From contig JAMCPS010000083.1 in NCBI GenBank assembly GCA_023379705.1, positions 1 to 35,634 on the forward strand: 35,634 nucleotides of DNA. The letters are read 5' to 3'. Position 1 is the first letter of the stretch. The number at the start of each line of letters is the position of its first letter. Positions 17,909-27,548 of this stretch are shown piece by piece. The notes below the pieces were generated by a model. It did not search any database, had not been told where the DNA came from, and saw only the letters and a list, made by a program, of their open reading frames with translations. The stretch comes from Campylobacterota bacterium (lineage in GTDB: Bacteria; Campylobacterota; Campylobacteria; Campylobacterales; Sulfurimonadaceae). The position numbers and the translations under genes are program-made.

Positions 17909-19110
17909 TAGCCCCTCACCATTCTGTTTTTTTTAAACTTCACTCTTTTTTTATTATTGCATCCATTGTTTTGATCCTCTTATTGACTTCTGCGTATCAG
18001 GAACAAGAGACACAGCGTCAGCGTGTTTTGGTTCATCGTTCAATAGAACTTTCCAATGCGCTTGAACAGATACAACCACACACCTGCGCCACACAAAATC
18101 GCAAACTTCACATATTGGGATTCGAGTCTATTAACGGCATCAATGCCCAAGCCAAACGCCTCATGCTTCCCTCTTTTTTAGAAGAGAAACTCCGTCTCAA
18201 TAATATCAAGGTATCGATCTATCGTGACACTAAAGGGGTTGTTTATGCTCTTGGGAGAGAACATTGTACGATGTTTTATCGTGACACGGCCGAGGGGCAG
18301 ACTTACTATTTCGTATGGTTTTTATTTTTTGCCCTTATGGGCGGTTTGATCAGCATCTATTTGCTCCTGTGGCGCAATCTCTTGCCACTAAAACGGCTCT
18401 ATGAACAAATCAAACGCTATGGTGAAGGGGAAGCAATTCCCTACACGCCAAGCCGTGGAAAAGATGAAATTGCCCTTATTTCCAATGCCTTTCACAATGC
18501 ATTGGAAAAACAAAATAAACTCAAATCCTCACGGGAACTTTTCTTGCGCAATATCATGCATGAGCTCAAAACCCCGATCATGAAGGGAAAATTCATCGTC
18601 GAGCTCGAAGAGCCCAGTTCCAATACGACTTTGTTGGGAAAACTGTTTTCACGAATGGAACATCTCATTTTCCAGATGGCTCAAATCGAAAAAATGCATG
18701 CTTTTCATTTACAACGCACACTCACTCCTCTCAATGCCATGATTGCCACTGCAATGGAGCGTTTACTCATCGATTCGCAAAGTCTTCAATGGGAAAAATG
18801 CGATCAGCTTATCATGGTTGATGAGGAGCTCTTTACAAGTGCTTTGCAAAATCTCATCGATAATGCCGTACGCCATGCAACTGCTTTGCCCGTAACGATT
18901 CATTGTGATAAAGAAAAAATATGTATTCAAAACAGCGGAGAACCATTAAAACGTCCTGTTCAAGAAGCATTGCAGGCGTTTGTAACGGAAAAAAGTGAAG
19001 GTGGATTAGGATTGGGGCTGTACATTGCCCAATCGGTGTGTGAACTGCATGATTTTGAACTAAATTATACCTATGAAGAGGGAATTCACACCTTTTGTAT
19101 ACGTTTTTGA
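17905..19110 (+). CDS. Sensor histidine kinase (ArsS-like)
   Basis: HAMP-like region; MHELKTPIMKGKFIVELEE phosphoacceptor motif; NLIDNAVRHA; GGLGLGLYIAQ; 4-nt overlap with the regulator. Confidence 0.87.
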   Translation: MIAPHHSVFFKLHSFFIIASIVLILLLTSAYQEQETQRQRVLVHRSIELSNALEQIQPHTCATQNRKLHILGFESINGINAQAKRLMLPSFLEEKLRLNNIKVSIYRDTKGVVYALGREHCTMFYRDTAEGQTYYFVWFLFFALMGGLISIYLLLWRNLLPLKRLYEQIKRYGEGEAIPYTPSRGKDEIALISNAFHNALEKQNKLKSSRELFLRNIMHELKTPIMKGKFIVELEEPSSNTTLLGKLFSRMEHLIFQMAQIEKMHAFHLQRTLTPLNAMIATAMERLLIDSQSLQWEKCDQLIMVDEELFTSALQNLIDNAVRHATALPVTIHCDKEKICIQNSGEPLKRPVQEALQAFVTEKSEGGLGLGLYIAQSVCELHDFELNYTYEEGIHTFCIRF

Positions 19111-19904
19111 AGAATCATCCAAATACCCAAAGACACTGCAGCCATCGCCAAGCTTAATGCCATTCCAAGTGTCATCCATTCCCCAACAATATAGCCAATC
19201 TGCGCATCGGGTGCACGATAAAACTCAACCCCTGCCCGTCCAATGCCATATAAAAATCCATAAAGAAGTATCAACTCACCTTCGAATGTTTTACGAGCTC
19301 TGTACGCATAGATAATAACAAAGACGACAATACCCTCAATAAATGCTTCATAGAGCTGTGAAGGGTGGCGCAACGTATCATAAACATAGATTCCCCAAGG
19401 CACATCGGTGGCACGTCCGATAAGCTCTTGATTGAGAAAGTTCCCGATACGGCCAAACACATACCCCAAAGGAACCGAAACCGCCACTAAATCCATCAAC
19501 AGACCAAACGGTATCCCGTGTTTACGGTGATACAAATAAGAACCTAATAAAAAGCCAAGTATCGCACCGTGAAAACTCATCCCTCTAATTCCGACAAAAT
19601 GTCCATCCATAAAAGGGTTAAAAATCTGCCAAGGTTGGGTCAAATAATACATCGTATGGGTATCATAAAAGAGGATATAGCCTAATCTGGCACCTAAAAT
19701 CACCCCTATCTCAGCATAAATAAAATAATCATCCAATTGCTCTTTGGTGATTGCAATGGCATCTTTTTTGACAATCCATTTGGCAATCATAAGGGCTGAT
19801 AGAAGTGCCAAAACATACATCAGTCCATACCAATGAATAGGAATAGGCCCTAAGTTAAAAGCAACAGGATTAAAATGTTCGTAGATATGGTTCCAAAATT
19901 CCAT
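19086..19904 (-). CDS. lgt: Prolipoprotein diacylglyceryl transferase
   Basis: PIHWYGLMYVLALL; GARLGYILFYD; GMSFHGAILGF; GRIGNFLNQELIGR; RHPSQLYEAFIEG. Confidence 0.96.
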   Translation of the reverse strand: MEFWNHIYEHFNPVAFNLGPIPIHWYGLMYVLALLSALMIAKWIVKKDAIAITKEQLDDYFIYAEIGVILGARLGYILFYDTHTMYYLTQPWQIFNPFMDGHFVGIRGMSFHGAILGFLLGSYLYHRKHGIPFGLLMDLVAVSVPLGYVFGRIGNFLNQELIGRATDVPWGIYVYDTLRHPSQLYEAFIEGIVVFVIIYAYRARKTFEGELILLYGFLYGIGRAGVEFYRAPDAQIGYIVGEWMTLGMALSLAMAAVSLGIWMILQKRIQKV

Positions 19905-20390
19905 TTATTTCCTTTGATGATGACCACTAATAGACGTGACCACCTCGAGATTGTCATCCAAACGGTATGCTTGTCCAAATCCCATAACAGCACTTCCGCT
20001 TTGTGCCCTTAGGGCAAACAGATGAAAATCGCCCATTTTTGCCAAATTATCTACAAGTTCGGCATCAAAACGATTTTTTAAAAGCTTAATACCCGCATCA
20101 AAGTCGCTCGTATCACGTACTGCTTCTTTCACCGAGGCTTCAATGGTTATGCGTTTACGCGCATACGGCTGTATACAGATATTCTCATCTTCTGCAAACA
20201 ACAAAGAGAGATGATCGGTAGAGAGTAAATTTTTACCGTGCTGTGCCACGGTACTGATCAAAATATAAAAAGTATTCCCCTCCCGCGCGAAAGGAGCGGT
20301 CGATGCATACGCTTTTTGTTCAGGTGTCAATGAGGCAATCATACAGGTTTTAAAACCTGCTAAAAAATCTGTTACTTCCGCATTCGTCAT
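19905..20390 (-). CDS. HugZ/pyridoxamine-phosphate-oxidase-like flavin/heme protein
   Basis: Split-barrel pattern with MIASLTPEQKAYASTAPFAREGNTFYILIST and FHLFALRAQSGSAVMGFGQAYRL. Confidence 0.65.
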   Translation of the reverse strand: MTNAEVTDFLAGFKTCMIASLTPEQKAYASTAPFAREGNTFYILISTVAQHGKNLLSTDHLSLLFAEDENICIQPYARKRITIEASVKEAVRDTSDFDAGIKLLKNRFDAELVDNLAKMGDFHLFALRAQSGSAVMGFGQAYRLDDNLEVVTSISGHHQRK

Positions 20391-21673
20391 TTTGATTTCA
20401 ACGCTTCGGCCATCAGCTCTATAGGATTTTTAAAGACCACATCCACATTGGCTTCGAACATCGAGTTATTGATCTGCATACGGCAGGCACTGCACTCTGC
20501 GGTCACGATTTGAGCCCCTGTGTTTCGGATCATGGCCGCTTTTGGACGTCCTGCTGCTTGTGCCAAATGAAACTTCTCCGTTTGCATCGTCACTCCGCCG
20601 AATCCACAGCAGGCGTTTGGATCACTCATCTCTGTGATGGTGTAGTTTTGTGCAACCAAACGACGTGGTTCTTGATAAATACCCTGCATTTTACGGGCAT
20701 GACACGGATCATGATAAGTAACAACCAAATCACTTTTCCCTTTGGATGCAAGAATTTCTTTGATATTGGTATTTTTTTCTAACCATTCAGTTGCCATAAA
20801 TACTTTTTCTTTAATCTTTTTCGCACGTTCCAGCCACTGTGGCTGATCGTGGAAAAAATGTTCATAATCAATTTTGATCATTGCACTGCACGTAGCTTCA
20901 GGGATGATAATCGCCTCAACGTCTGCGGCAAAACTCTCAAAATATTCGATGTTCTTTTTTGCATTATGATCAACCGTGGCAAAGTCACCCGTAAAATAGG
21001 CAGGCGCCCCGCAGCAGAGCTGTTTTTTAGGGATAAATACATCAATTTCAAGTTCTTCGAGTATCTCTACTAGACCTTTACCTATCTCCGTATAATTGTA
21101 GTTTGCCAGACATCCGATGAATACTGCAACGCGTTGTTTTCCGCCGTTTGAAATATTCTCCGGGTAACTGTTTAGAAATGATGTTTTACCCATCGATGGC
21201 AAAAGACGGTCTTTTTTGATGATTGGGAGGCTAAAGCGAGGCTCCATCGATTGGGTTTGTGCTTTGATCTTGAACCCGCACGTTTGAAATACGTATCCCA
21301 GTTTAAAAAGGATATCCATCGTAGTACGGTGTCGTAAAAGGTAGAAAAACAGACGTTTAAACCATGCTATTCCAAATTTATCCGCTAAGTCGGCACGGAC
21401 TTGTTCAATGATCATGTCCGTAGGAAGTGCTTTTGGACAAACATCCACACAGTTTGTACATAAAAAACAGCTCTCAAATATATCTTTGGCATTGAAATCG
21501 AGTTCCAATTCTCCACGCTGATAGGCACCTAAAAGATCGATAAATCCGCGAGGAGAGGTTACTTCATCGGCATTAACATTGTGTATTGTACATACAGGGA
21601 TACATTTCCCGCACTTGATACATGCATCCGAGGTCTCAGTATAGTTGAAAATTTCATGAGGTTGTGCTGACAT
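20387..21673 (-). CDS. (Fe-S)-binding protein of GlcF/LldE type
   Basis: Two 4Fe-4S motifs (CIKCGKCIPVC, CFLCTNCVDVCP) and CCG domains (QLCCGAPAYF, NACCGFGG). Confidence 0.87.
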   Translation of the reverse strand: MSAQPHEIFNYTETSDACIKCGKCIPVCTIHNVNADEVTSPRGFIDLLGAYQRGELELDFNAKDIFESCFLCTNCVDVCPKALPTDMIIEQVRADLADKFGIAWFKRLFFYLLRHRTTMDILFKLGYVFQTCGFKIKAQTQSMEPRFSLPIIKKDRLLPSMGKTSFLNSYPENISNGGKQRVAVFIGCLANYNYTEIGKGLVEILEELEIDVFIPKKQLCCGAPAYFTGDFATVDHNAKKNIEYFESFAADVEAIIIPEATCSAMIKIDYEHFFHDQPQWLERAKKIKEKVFMATEWLEKNTNIKEILASKGKSDLVVTYHDPCHARKMQGIYQEPRRLVAQNYTITEMSDPNACCGFGGVTMQTEKFHLAQAAGRPKAAMIRNTGAQIVTAECSACRMQINNSMFEANVDVVFKNPIELMAEALKSK

Positions 21674-21675
21674 GG

Positions 21676-23043
21676 TTACACCGTCTTACTAAAAGTTTTA
21701 TCGCTCTTGGCGTGTACATGCATATAAGCATCAAACGCCATCGCAATATTTCGGATCAATAATGTTCCCGTAGGAGAACACTCTATACTAGCTGGGGTTA
21801 TCGTAACGAGCTCATCATTCACAAATGGTTTCAAAGCTTCCAAAGCATCGGCAAAATAGGTTGCAAACTTCACCTCAAACAAGGATTCGAAACGCCCAAT
21901 ATCGAGTTTAAAATTGCTCATAAGTTCCATAATGACATACTGACGAATGCGGTCATCTTCATTTAAAGCAACACCACGTTCAAAGGGAAGTTTTCCCGCA
22001 TCAATGGCTGATTCATACGCTTCCATCTCTTTAAAATTTTGCGCATAATAATCAGTTCCCTCACCTATCGAGGTCAAACCAACACCGACAAGATCTGCAC
22101 CGCCTTTGGTCGTATAACCTTGAAAATTACGGTGCAACTCTCCTTTTTCGATAGCCAAAAAGAGTTCATCCTGCGGCTTTGCAAAATGATCCATCCCGAT
22201 CATCTTATAGCCACATGATTCCATATAATCGATGGTATAGCGCATAATCGAAAGTTTTTCTGCAGGAGTCGGTAACGTTGTCTCATCGATTTTACGCATC
22301 GTCTTTTTGAGCCATGGGACATGCGCATAGTTAAACACGGCAAAACGGTCAGGGTCCAAGGACACAGAGAGTTCTAACGTCTTTTTGAACGTTTCCAAAC
22401 TCTGATACGGCAAGCCGTAGATCAGATCAACGTTAACACTCGTCATATTGTATTTTCGGGCTAAATCCATTGCCGCTTTGGTAATTTCATAGGGCTGGAC
22501 CCGGTGAACAGCGACTTGAACTCTTTCATCAAAATCCTGAATACCAAAACTTACCCGATTAAATCCGGCATCACTCATCACCTTCATCTGTGCTTCATCA
22601 ATGTGCCGTGGATCAATCTCACAGCTGATCTCAGCATCACTGACGAAGTTTTTAAAATGGCTTTTGATCGCCGTAATGATACGATTCAACTGATGTGCAT
22701 CAAAAAATGTAGGGGTGCCTCCGCCAAAATGTAACTGAATAACAGGGCGAGAGGTGTCAATGTGCTGACTCAATATTTCCATTTCACGTAACAAATAATC
22801 GATGTAGCGCTCTTTTTTATCCTCTTTTGAGGTAAAGACGACATTACAGCCGCAAAAGTAACAGGCGTTTTTACAAAAAGGGAGATGAAAATAAAGTGAC
22901 AAAGAGCTCTTTGGACTTTGAGCATGCAATTTGGCTAAATACGCCTCATACCCGAAGGCATCGTTAAACTCTAATGCCGTTGGATAACTCGTGTAGCGTG
23001 GGCCAGGTTTGGAATATTGGGTAAATTTATCAAAATCAAACAT
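21676..23043 (-). CDS. hemN: Oxygen-independent coproporphyrinogen III oxidase
   Basis: PGPRYTSYPTALEF; YFHLPFCKNACYFCGCNVV radical SAM motif; QLHFGGGTPTF; SFGIQDFDERVQVAVHRVQP. Confidence 0.95.
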   Translation of the reverse strand: MFDFDKFTQYSKPGPRYTSYPTALEFNDAFGYEAYLAKLHAQSPKSSLSLYFHLPFCKNACYFCGCNVVFTSKEDKKERYIDYLLREMEILSQHIDTSRPVIQLHFGGGTPTFFDAHQLNRIITAIKSHFKNFVSDAEISCEIDPRHIDEAQMKVMSDAGFNRVSFGIQDFDERVQVAVHRVQPYEITKAAMDLARKYNMTSVNVDLIYGLPYQSLETFKKTLELSVSLDPDRFAVFNYAHVPWLKKTMRKIDETTLPTPAEKLSIMRYTIDYMESCGYKMIGMDHFAKPQDELFLAIEKGELHRNFQGYTTKGGADLVGVGLTSIGEGTDYYAQNFKEMEAYESAIDAGKLPFERGVALNEDDRIRQYVIMELMSNFKLDIGRFESLFEVKFATYFADALEALKPFVNDELVTITPASIECSPTGTLLIRNIAMAFDAYMHVHAKSDKTFSKTV

Positions 23044-23155
23044 GTTCGTCCTAATGCAAAGTGCCTAGTTTAGTTATGCGATTATACCGCTTTGGCTTGA
23101 ATATCGCCTAAATATGCTAGAATAATCAAAATCTAAAGTTCCAATAAGAGATGCC

Positions 23156-23905
23156 ATGTCCTCTACAAAAGTTTTGATTATCGAAGATGATGATGTTACC
23201 GCCCTCAATCTTAAAATGTCGCTGGAAAAACAAGGCTATGAAGTCATTGCTTTAGCAGATAACAGTGTAAGTTCTCTCAATAAAATAAAAGTCTATAATC
23301 CAGATATTGTCCTCATTGATATAGCATTGGAAAGCAATGATGACGGTATAGAAATTGCCCGTTTTATTCGTGATAAAATGCCCCGCCCTTTCATTTTTCT
23401 AACTGCACACAGTGATTCTTCAATGCTGATTAAGGCAAAACAAACGGAACCGTATGGTTACATTGTCAAGCCGTTTGACCCCATTAATCTCCACACCACA
23501 ATCCAAATGGCATTGCATAGATTTAAAGAAGAACAAAAAAGAATTTCTAATTTCAATGATATGAAAGTAACACAAGCTCATCTTGAAAAGCTCCTCTATG
23601 CCAAAAAACTTTCTGATCAACCTATTATCGAGTTTGGTGACGGATATCATCATGACATATCCATGGGTGAAACTTTTTATAATAATGAAAAAATAAAACT
23701 GACAAAAAAAGAAAATGCTTTTATCACATTGATGGTGGCACAATTGGGGAGTGTTGTCGATTTCGAACAGGCAACTAACTACGTATGGGACGAAGGTGGA
23801 GCAACAGACAACAGTGTACGAACGCTTGTTTGGCGTCTACGAAATAAACTTCCCACAGATGTGATTAAAAATGCATCCGGTATAGGATATTATCTCGAAG
23901 AATAG
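23156..23905 (+). CDS. Response regulator with C-terminal winged helix
   Basis: Receiver (VLIIEDDDVTALNL, IVLIDIALESNDDG) and C-terminal LTKKENAFITLMVAQLGSVVDFEQ...RTLVWRLRNKLP. Confidence 0.85.
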   Translation: MSSTKVLIIEDDDVTALNLKMSLEKQGYEVIALADNSVSSLNKIKVYNPDIVLIDIALESNDDGIEIARFIRDKMPRPFIFLTAHSDSSMLIKAKQTEPYGYIVKPFDPINLHTTIQMALHRFKEEQKRISNFNDMKVTQAHLEKLLYAKKLSDQPIIEFGDGYHHDISMGETFYNNEKIKLTKKENAFITLMVAQLGSVVDFEQATNYVWDEGGATDNSVRTLVWRLRNKLPTDVIKNASGIGYYLEE

Positions 23906-25809
23906 AGCTTCTCATATGCCTCTTCGAATTCAATGTATGCCTCTTTAAAATCAAATAAAGTCTCTTCTTCTCTCGCTGATTTTTCTATTACTGCCGCCAG
24001 CTTTGAAAACTCTTCATAGCGAAAATTTGCACTGGAACCCTTGATTGAATGAGCGATCTTCGCTATTGATTTATAATCAAGATTCACAATCACTTCTTTC
24101 AATTCAGGAAGGATATTTTTCATTTTTGTGTGAAATAAATCCAGCAATTGACGTATTTGCTCATCGTCTAACATAAGCGCTTGTTTTAATCGTTCAATTT
24201 CTGCTGTGCTCTTTACTTCTTTTTTTTCGCTCTCTTCCGTAAATTTGTACTTTGTAAAATAACGTTCAAAAAGTTCTTCCATCTCTTTTAATACAATCGG
24301 TTTTCCCAAAAATGCATCGTAACCATGTTCAAAAGCCCTCTCTCTTGAACCTTTTAATACATTGGCCGTCAATGAAACAATGGGTGTATGGATGCGATGA
24401 TGCTCTTTTTCAAATGCCATAATTTTTTCTGTTGCATCATAGCCGTTCATAATCGGCATCTGCTCATCCATCAAGATAAGATCATAGTTATTTTTCATAG
24501 CGGCATCACACGCGTCTACCCCATTGGATACAATCGTCACTGAAAATCCGTAACGTTCCAAAACCATCCGAATCAGTTCTTTATTGGGTTCATTGTCTTC
24601 TGCTACCAATATTTTTCCGTCATAGCAATTTGAACATTTTTTGGCTACTTTTGGCTCACACAATTCCTGTGAGGAGACTTCAACGGGAAGGGTAACAACA
24701 AATAAGCTTCCCCAGCCAATATTTGATTCAAGAGTAATTTCTCCCCCCATTTGCATCGCCAATTGTTTGCAAATGGAAAGTCCAAGACCACTGCCCCCTA
24801 CTCCCAGTTTCGTCCCCTCTTGAGCCTGATAAAAAGGGTTGAAAATACGTTCATGGTCTTCTTTGGCAATTCCCGAACCAAAATCTCGAACATTCATAAT
24901 AAGCTTTGAGTCAACCACGTCAACATTCACATCAATCGAACGTTTAGGCTGGCTAAATTTAATGGCATTGCTCAAAAGATTTCCAAGTATTTGTTGAATT
25001 CGAAAAGAATCGGCAAATATACAGTGCGGGATCGCTTCATTAATCGTGTAGTTGATGGTGATGGCTTTTACACTTGCACTGGGGACAAAAAGTTCCAATG
25101 TATTGGATATTTGTTCATGAATATTAAATACCTGCGGATCAATCGCAAATTCGCCACTTCGCAGTTTGCTAAAATCGAGTATATCATTAATGATATGGAG
25201 TAGATTTTCACCGCTTTGAGCAATAATATCAAGATATTTTTGATGAACAGACCCTAAGTCTTCCCCCTTAAGCAACGAAACAAATCCTAAAATTGCATTG
25301 AGCGGGGTGCGAATTTCATGGGACATATTGGAGAGAAAATATTCTTTTGCCTTACCTGCTTCGATTGCTTCTTGCTCTTTTTGATAAATCGTATCGGTGT
25401 AAAGTTCAAGCACACCTGCAAAATTCCGATCAAAAAGATAGCTTATTGTTTCGAAAATAACCTGTGTATTTATCCCAATTGTGTACGTTGCCTTGATCAC
25501 ACTGCGCTTCAAATTCGTACAAAGGATAAAAAGCTCGTCTGAACGGATCTCCTTGTTCTTTAAATACTCAATAAGCTCTGCCATTACCGGACATTTCCCA
25601 AGTTCTACCTCTCCGGATACAACGCCGATAAAATAGTCAAAAACGTAAGTGGCATAATGACTGTAAAAAAACTCCCTATCAATGTCATGACGCTGCAAGA
25701 TTACCGAGCACTGCTCTTCATTGATCCACTGATTCAAGATCTCATTTTTAGTCGCTATCAATAATCCCTTAGCCTGCTGTAGTGCTGATAAGTTGGGTAT
25801 GTTCATCAC
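23890..25809 (-). CDS. Hybrid sensor histidine kinase (HisKA-HATPase-REC-Hpt)
   Basis: NMSHEIRTPLNAILGF; GSGLGLSICKQLA; KILVAEDNEPNKEL; LILMDEQMPIMNGYDAT; IAKIAHSIKGSSANFR. Confidence 0.93.
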   Translation of the reverse strand: MMNIPNLSALQQAKGLLIATKNEILNQWINEEQCSVILQRHDIDREFFYSHYATYVFDYFIGVVSGEVELGKCPVMAELIEYLKNKEIRSDELFILCTNLKRSVIKATYTIGINTQVIFETISYLFDRNFAGVLELYTDTIYQKEQEAIEAGKAKEYFLSNMSHEIRTPLNAILGFVSLLKGEDLGSVHQKYLDIIAQSGENLLHIINDILDFSKLRSGEFAIDPQVFNIHEQISNTLELFVPSASVKAITINYTINEAIPHCIFADSFRIQQILGNLLSNAIKFSQPKRSIDVNVDVVDSKLIMNVRDFGSGIAKEDHERIFNPFYQAQEGTKLGVGGSGLGLSICKQLAMQMGGEITLESNIGWGSLFVVTLPVEVSSQELCEPKVAKKCSNCYDGKILVAEDNEPNKELIRMVLERYGFSVTIVSNGVDACDAAMKNNYDLILMDEQMPIMNGYDATEKIMAFEKEHHRIHTPIVSLTANVLKGSRERAFEHGYDAFLGKPIVLKEMEELFERYFTKYKFTEESEKKEVKSTAEIERLKQALMLDDEQIRQLLDLFHTKMKNILPELKEVIVNLDYKSIAKIAHSIKGSSANFRYEEFSKLAAVIEKSAREEETLFDFKEAYIEFEEAYEKLYSSR

Positions 25810-25815
25810 GGTATC

Positions 25816-25983
25816 TTAATGACTTTTGCTCACTACGATAAGCATCTTAATATTAAGTACTATAAAACGAATAAACTGCCAAATCTTACAGGTACGCAGA
25901 TACCGCGCCATCTTTCCAGGAATCATAGAATTATTGAATTGGTCATTTTTAGAAAAATTGAACTCTTCAGGTTTTATCGCCAT
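25816..25983 (-). CDS. Small protein downstream of the SQR-like gene
   Basis: 55 aa, below track cutoff: MAIKPEEFNFSKNDQFNNSMIPGKMARYLRTCKIWQFIRFIVLNIKMLIVVSKSH; SD AAAAGGAAA upstream; same strand as 26017-27486. Confidence 0.55.
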   Translation of the reverse strand: MAIKPEEFNFSKNDQFNNSMIPGKMARYLRTCKIWQFIRFIVLNIKMLIVVSKSH

Positions 25984-26016
25984 TTTTTTTCCTTTTTTAC
26001 TATTTTTATAAAATTC

Positions 26017-27486
26017 TCACTCAGGAATAACTTTCCAAAATGGTTTGAGTTTCGCTTTGTATATAAACATATAGTGAAGAATATGTTTAATCCAATGACC
26101 GGCTAAACCGATCTCACCAAATGTATAGTCCGTATCACGTCCCGTTCCAGGATATTTCTCAAAATCTTGCACAACAGGATAAACCGTCATAGCCGCCGCC
26201 GTTCCATCCAGCCAACCTTTTCCGGCCGATGCAACACATGCCGCACCCATATGGGCCATCGATGCTTCGTGCAAGTGGGCATCTGAACCTTTGGTGATCA
26301 AATCACACACGCTGCGAGCAACCGCTTTACCGATAATACCGCTTGGCATTCCTGTACGTGGAGGTGTCGGATTGATCACCGTACCATTAGGCGATTTAGC
26401 AGGTTTGGAGATGATATGTGGAGGGGCGAACGCAATTCCAGCGGCAAAAAGATTTTTATAGGTTGGATTTTGATACGTTTTAGGCCAATCAGATGCTTTC
26501 CACTCGCTGTACGGTTTGACTGTATAATCGGCATCGACTTTCATAAATCCGTTTGGAGCGAACACCGTATCGGTAATATCCGCACCTGCTTTGTCATAAG
26601 CCTTCAAACCTACCCCTGCAAACGGTGGTATCAACATTGAAAAGTCAAATGTTTCTTCACCCATAGAGCCATCCAGAAGCTCATAAGAGACTTTCCCTTT
26701 TTCTACTTTGTTTACGTGTGCACCGGTAATATAATTAACACCGCGCTCTGCAAACAAAGATTCCGTAAAGATGCGGCTGCTAACAACATATCCGCCTACT
26801 TTCATATGCAATCCGCCCATCCCGAAATCACCCATAAAAGACTCATTGGATATCCATTGAATATCGGCCATATCGCGTAGACCCGCTTTGCAAATTTCAT
26901 GCTCAACATTGAAAATATATTCAAATGCGGCACCCTGACACGTACACATCCCATGTCCCGTGCCAATAAGGATCTTTTGACGCTCACCCGCTCTCATTTT
27001 TGCCATACATTTTGCAAACTCTTGCGCCGCATGAACCGCATGGTCTGCCGTACAGACGGAAACGGTATGCTCTCCCAGCTGGGACCCTTCTCCTAAGCCT
27101 GGCGTTGCCCCAAAATTGAGTTTTGGTCCCGTAGCGTTGATGAGATAATCATACGTAATCTCTTCGAACTGACCTTCTTTACCCTGTCCTGTGTATTCAA
27201 TGCTCACAAACGGCTTGTCACTGCTTTGACTGCCTTGCGGGTTTAAACTGACCGCTTTGGCTTGTTTGTAGGTAATACCCGCTTTCGCATAAACAGGGGC
27301 CAGATCAAAGGTAACCTCTTCTTTGGTCATCTCACCGACACCCACCCAAATATTGGAGGGGATCCAGTTCCATTTTGCATTGGGAGTAACAACGATGACC
27401 TCATGATCACGGCCAAGCCAATCCGCTGCAAAGGTTGCCGCTGTGTGCCCTGCTACTCCACCGCCTAAAACTACCAATCTAGCCAT
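26017..27486 (-). CDS. Sulfide:quinone oxidoreductase / flavocytochrome c sulfide dehydrogenase-like flavoprotein
   Basis: FAD motif RLVVLGGGVAGHTAATFAA; NWIPSNIWVGVG; YDYLINATGPKLNFG; CTCQGAAFEYIFNVE. Confidence 0.83.
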   Translation of the reverse strand: MARLVVLGGGVAGHTAATFAADWLGRDHEVIVVTPNAKWNWIPSNIWVGVGEMTKEEVTFDLAPVYAKAGITYKQAKAVSLNPQGSQSSDKPFVSIEYTGQGKEGQFEEITYDYLINATGPKLNFGATPGLGEGSQLGEHTVSVCTADHAVHAAQEFAKCMAKMRAGERQKILIGTGHGMCTCQGAAFEYIFNVEHEICKAGLRDMADIQWISNESFMGDFGMGGLHMKVGGYVVSSRIFTESLFAERGVNYITGAHVNKVEKGKVSYELLDGSMGEETFDFSMLIPPFAGVGLKAYDKAGADITDTVFAPNGFMKVDADYTVKPYSEWKASDWPKTYQNPTYKNLFAAGIAFAPPHIISKPAKSPNGTVINPTPPRTGMPSGIIGKAVARSVCDLITKGSDAHLHEASMAHMGAACVASAGKGWLDGTAAAMTVYPVVQDFEKYPGTGRDTDYTFGEIGLAGHWIKHILHYMFIYKAKLKPFWKVIPE

Positions 27487-27548
27487 CTTGTCTCCTTAGG
27501 GAAAATCGTTTATATGATCGATTATAGCCCAAACCTATCAAAAACATA

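Noticed and set aside
25826-26011. + strand RRYRAIFPGII... resembling a Y1 transposase N-terminus
   Set aside because: Short, no HUH or catalytic Tyr context, and antisense to a better small ORF with SD on the minus strand.
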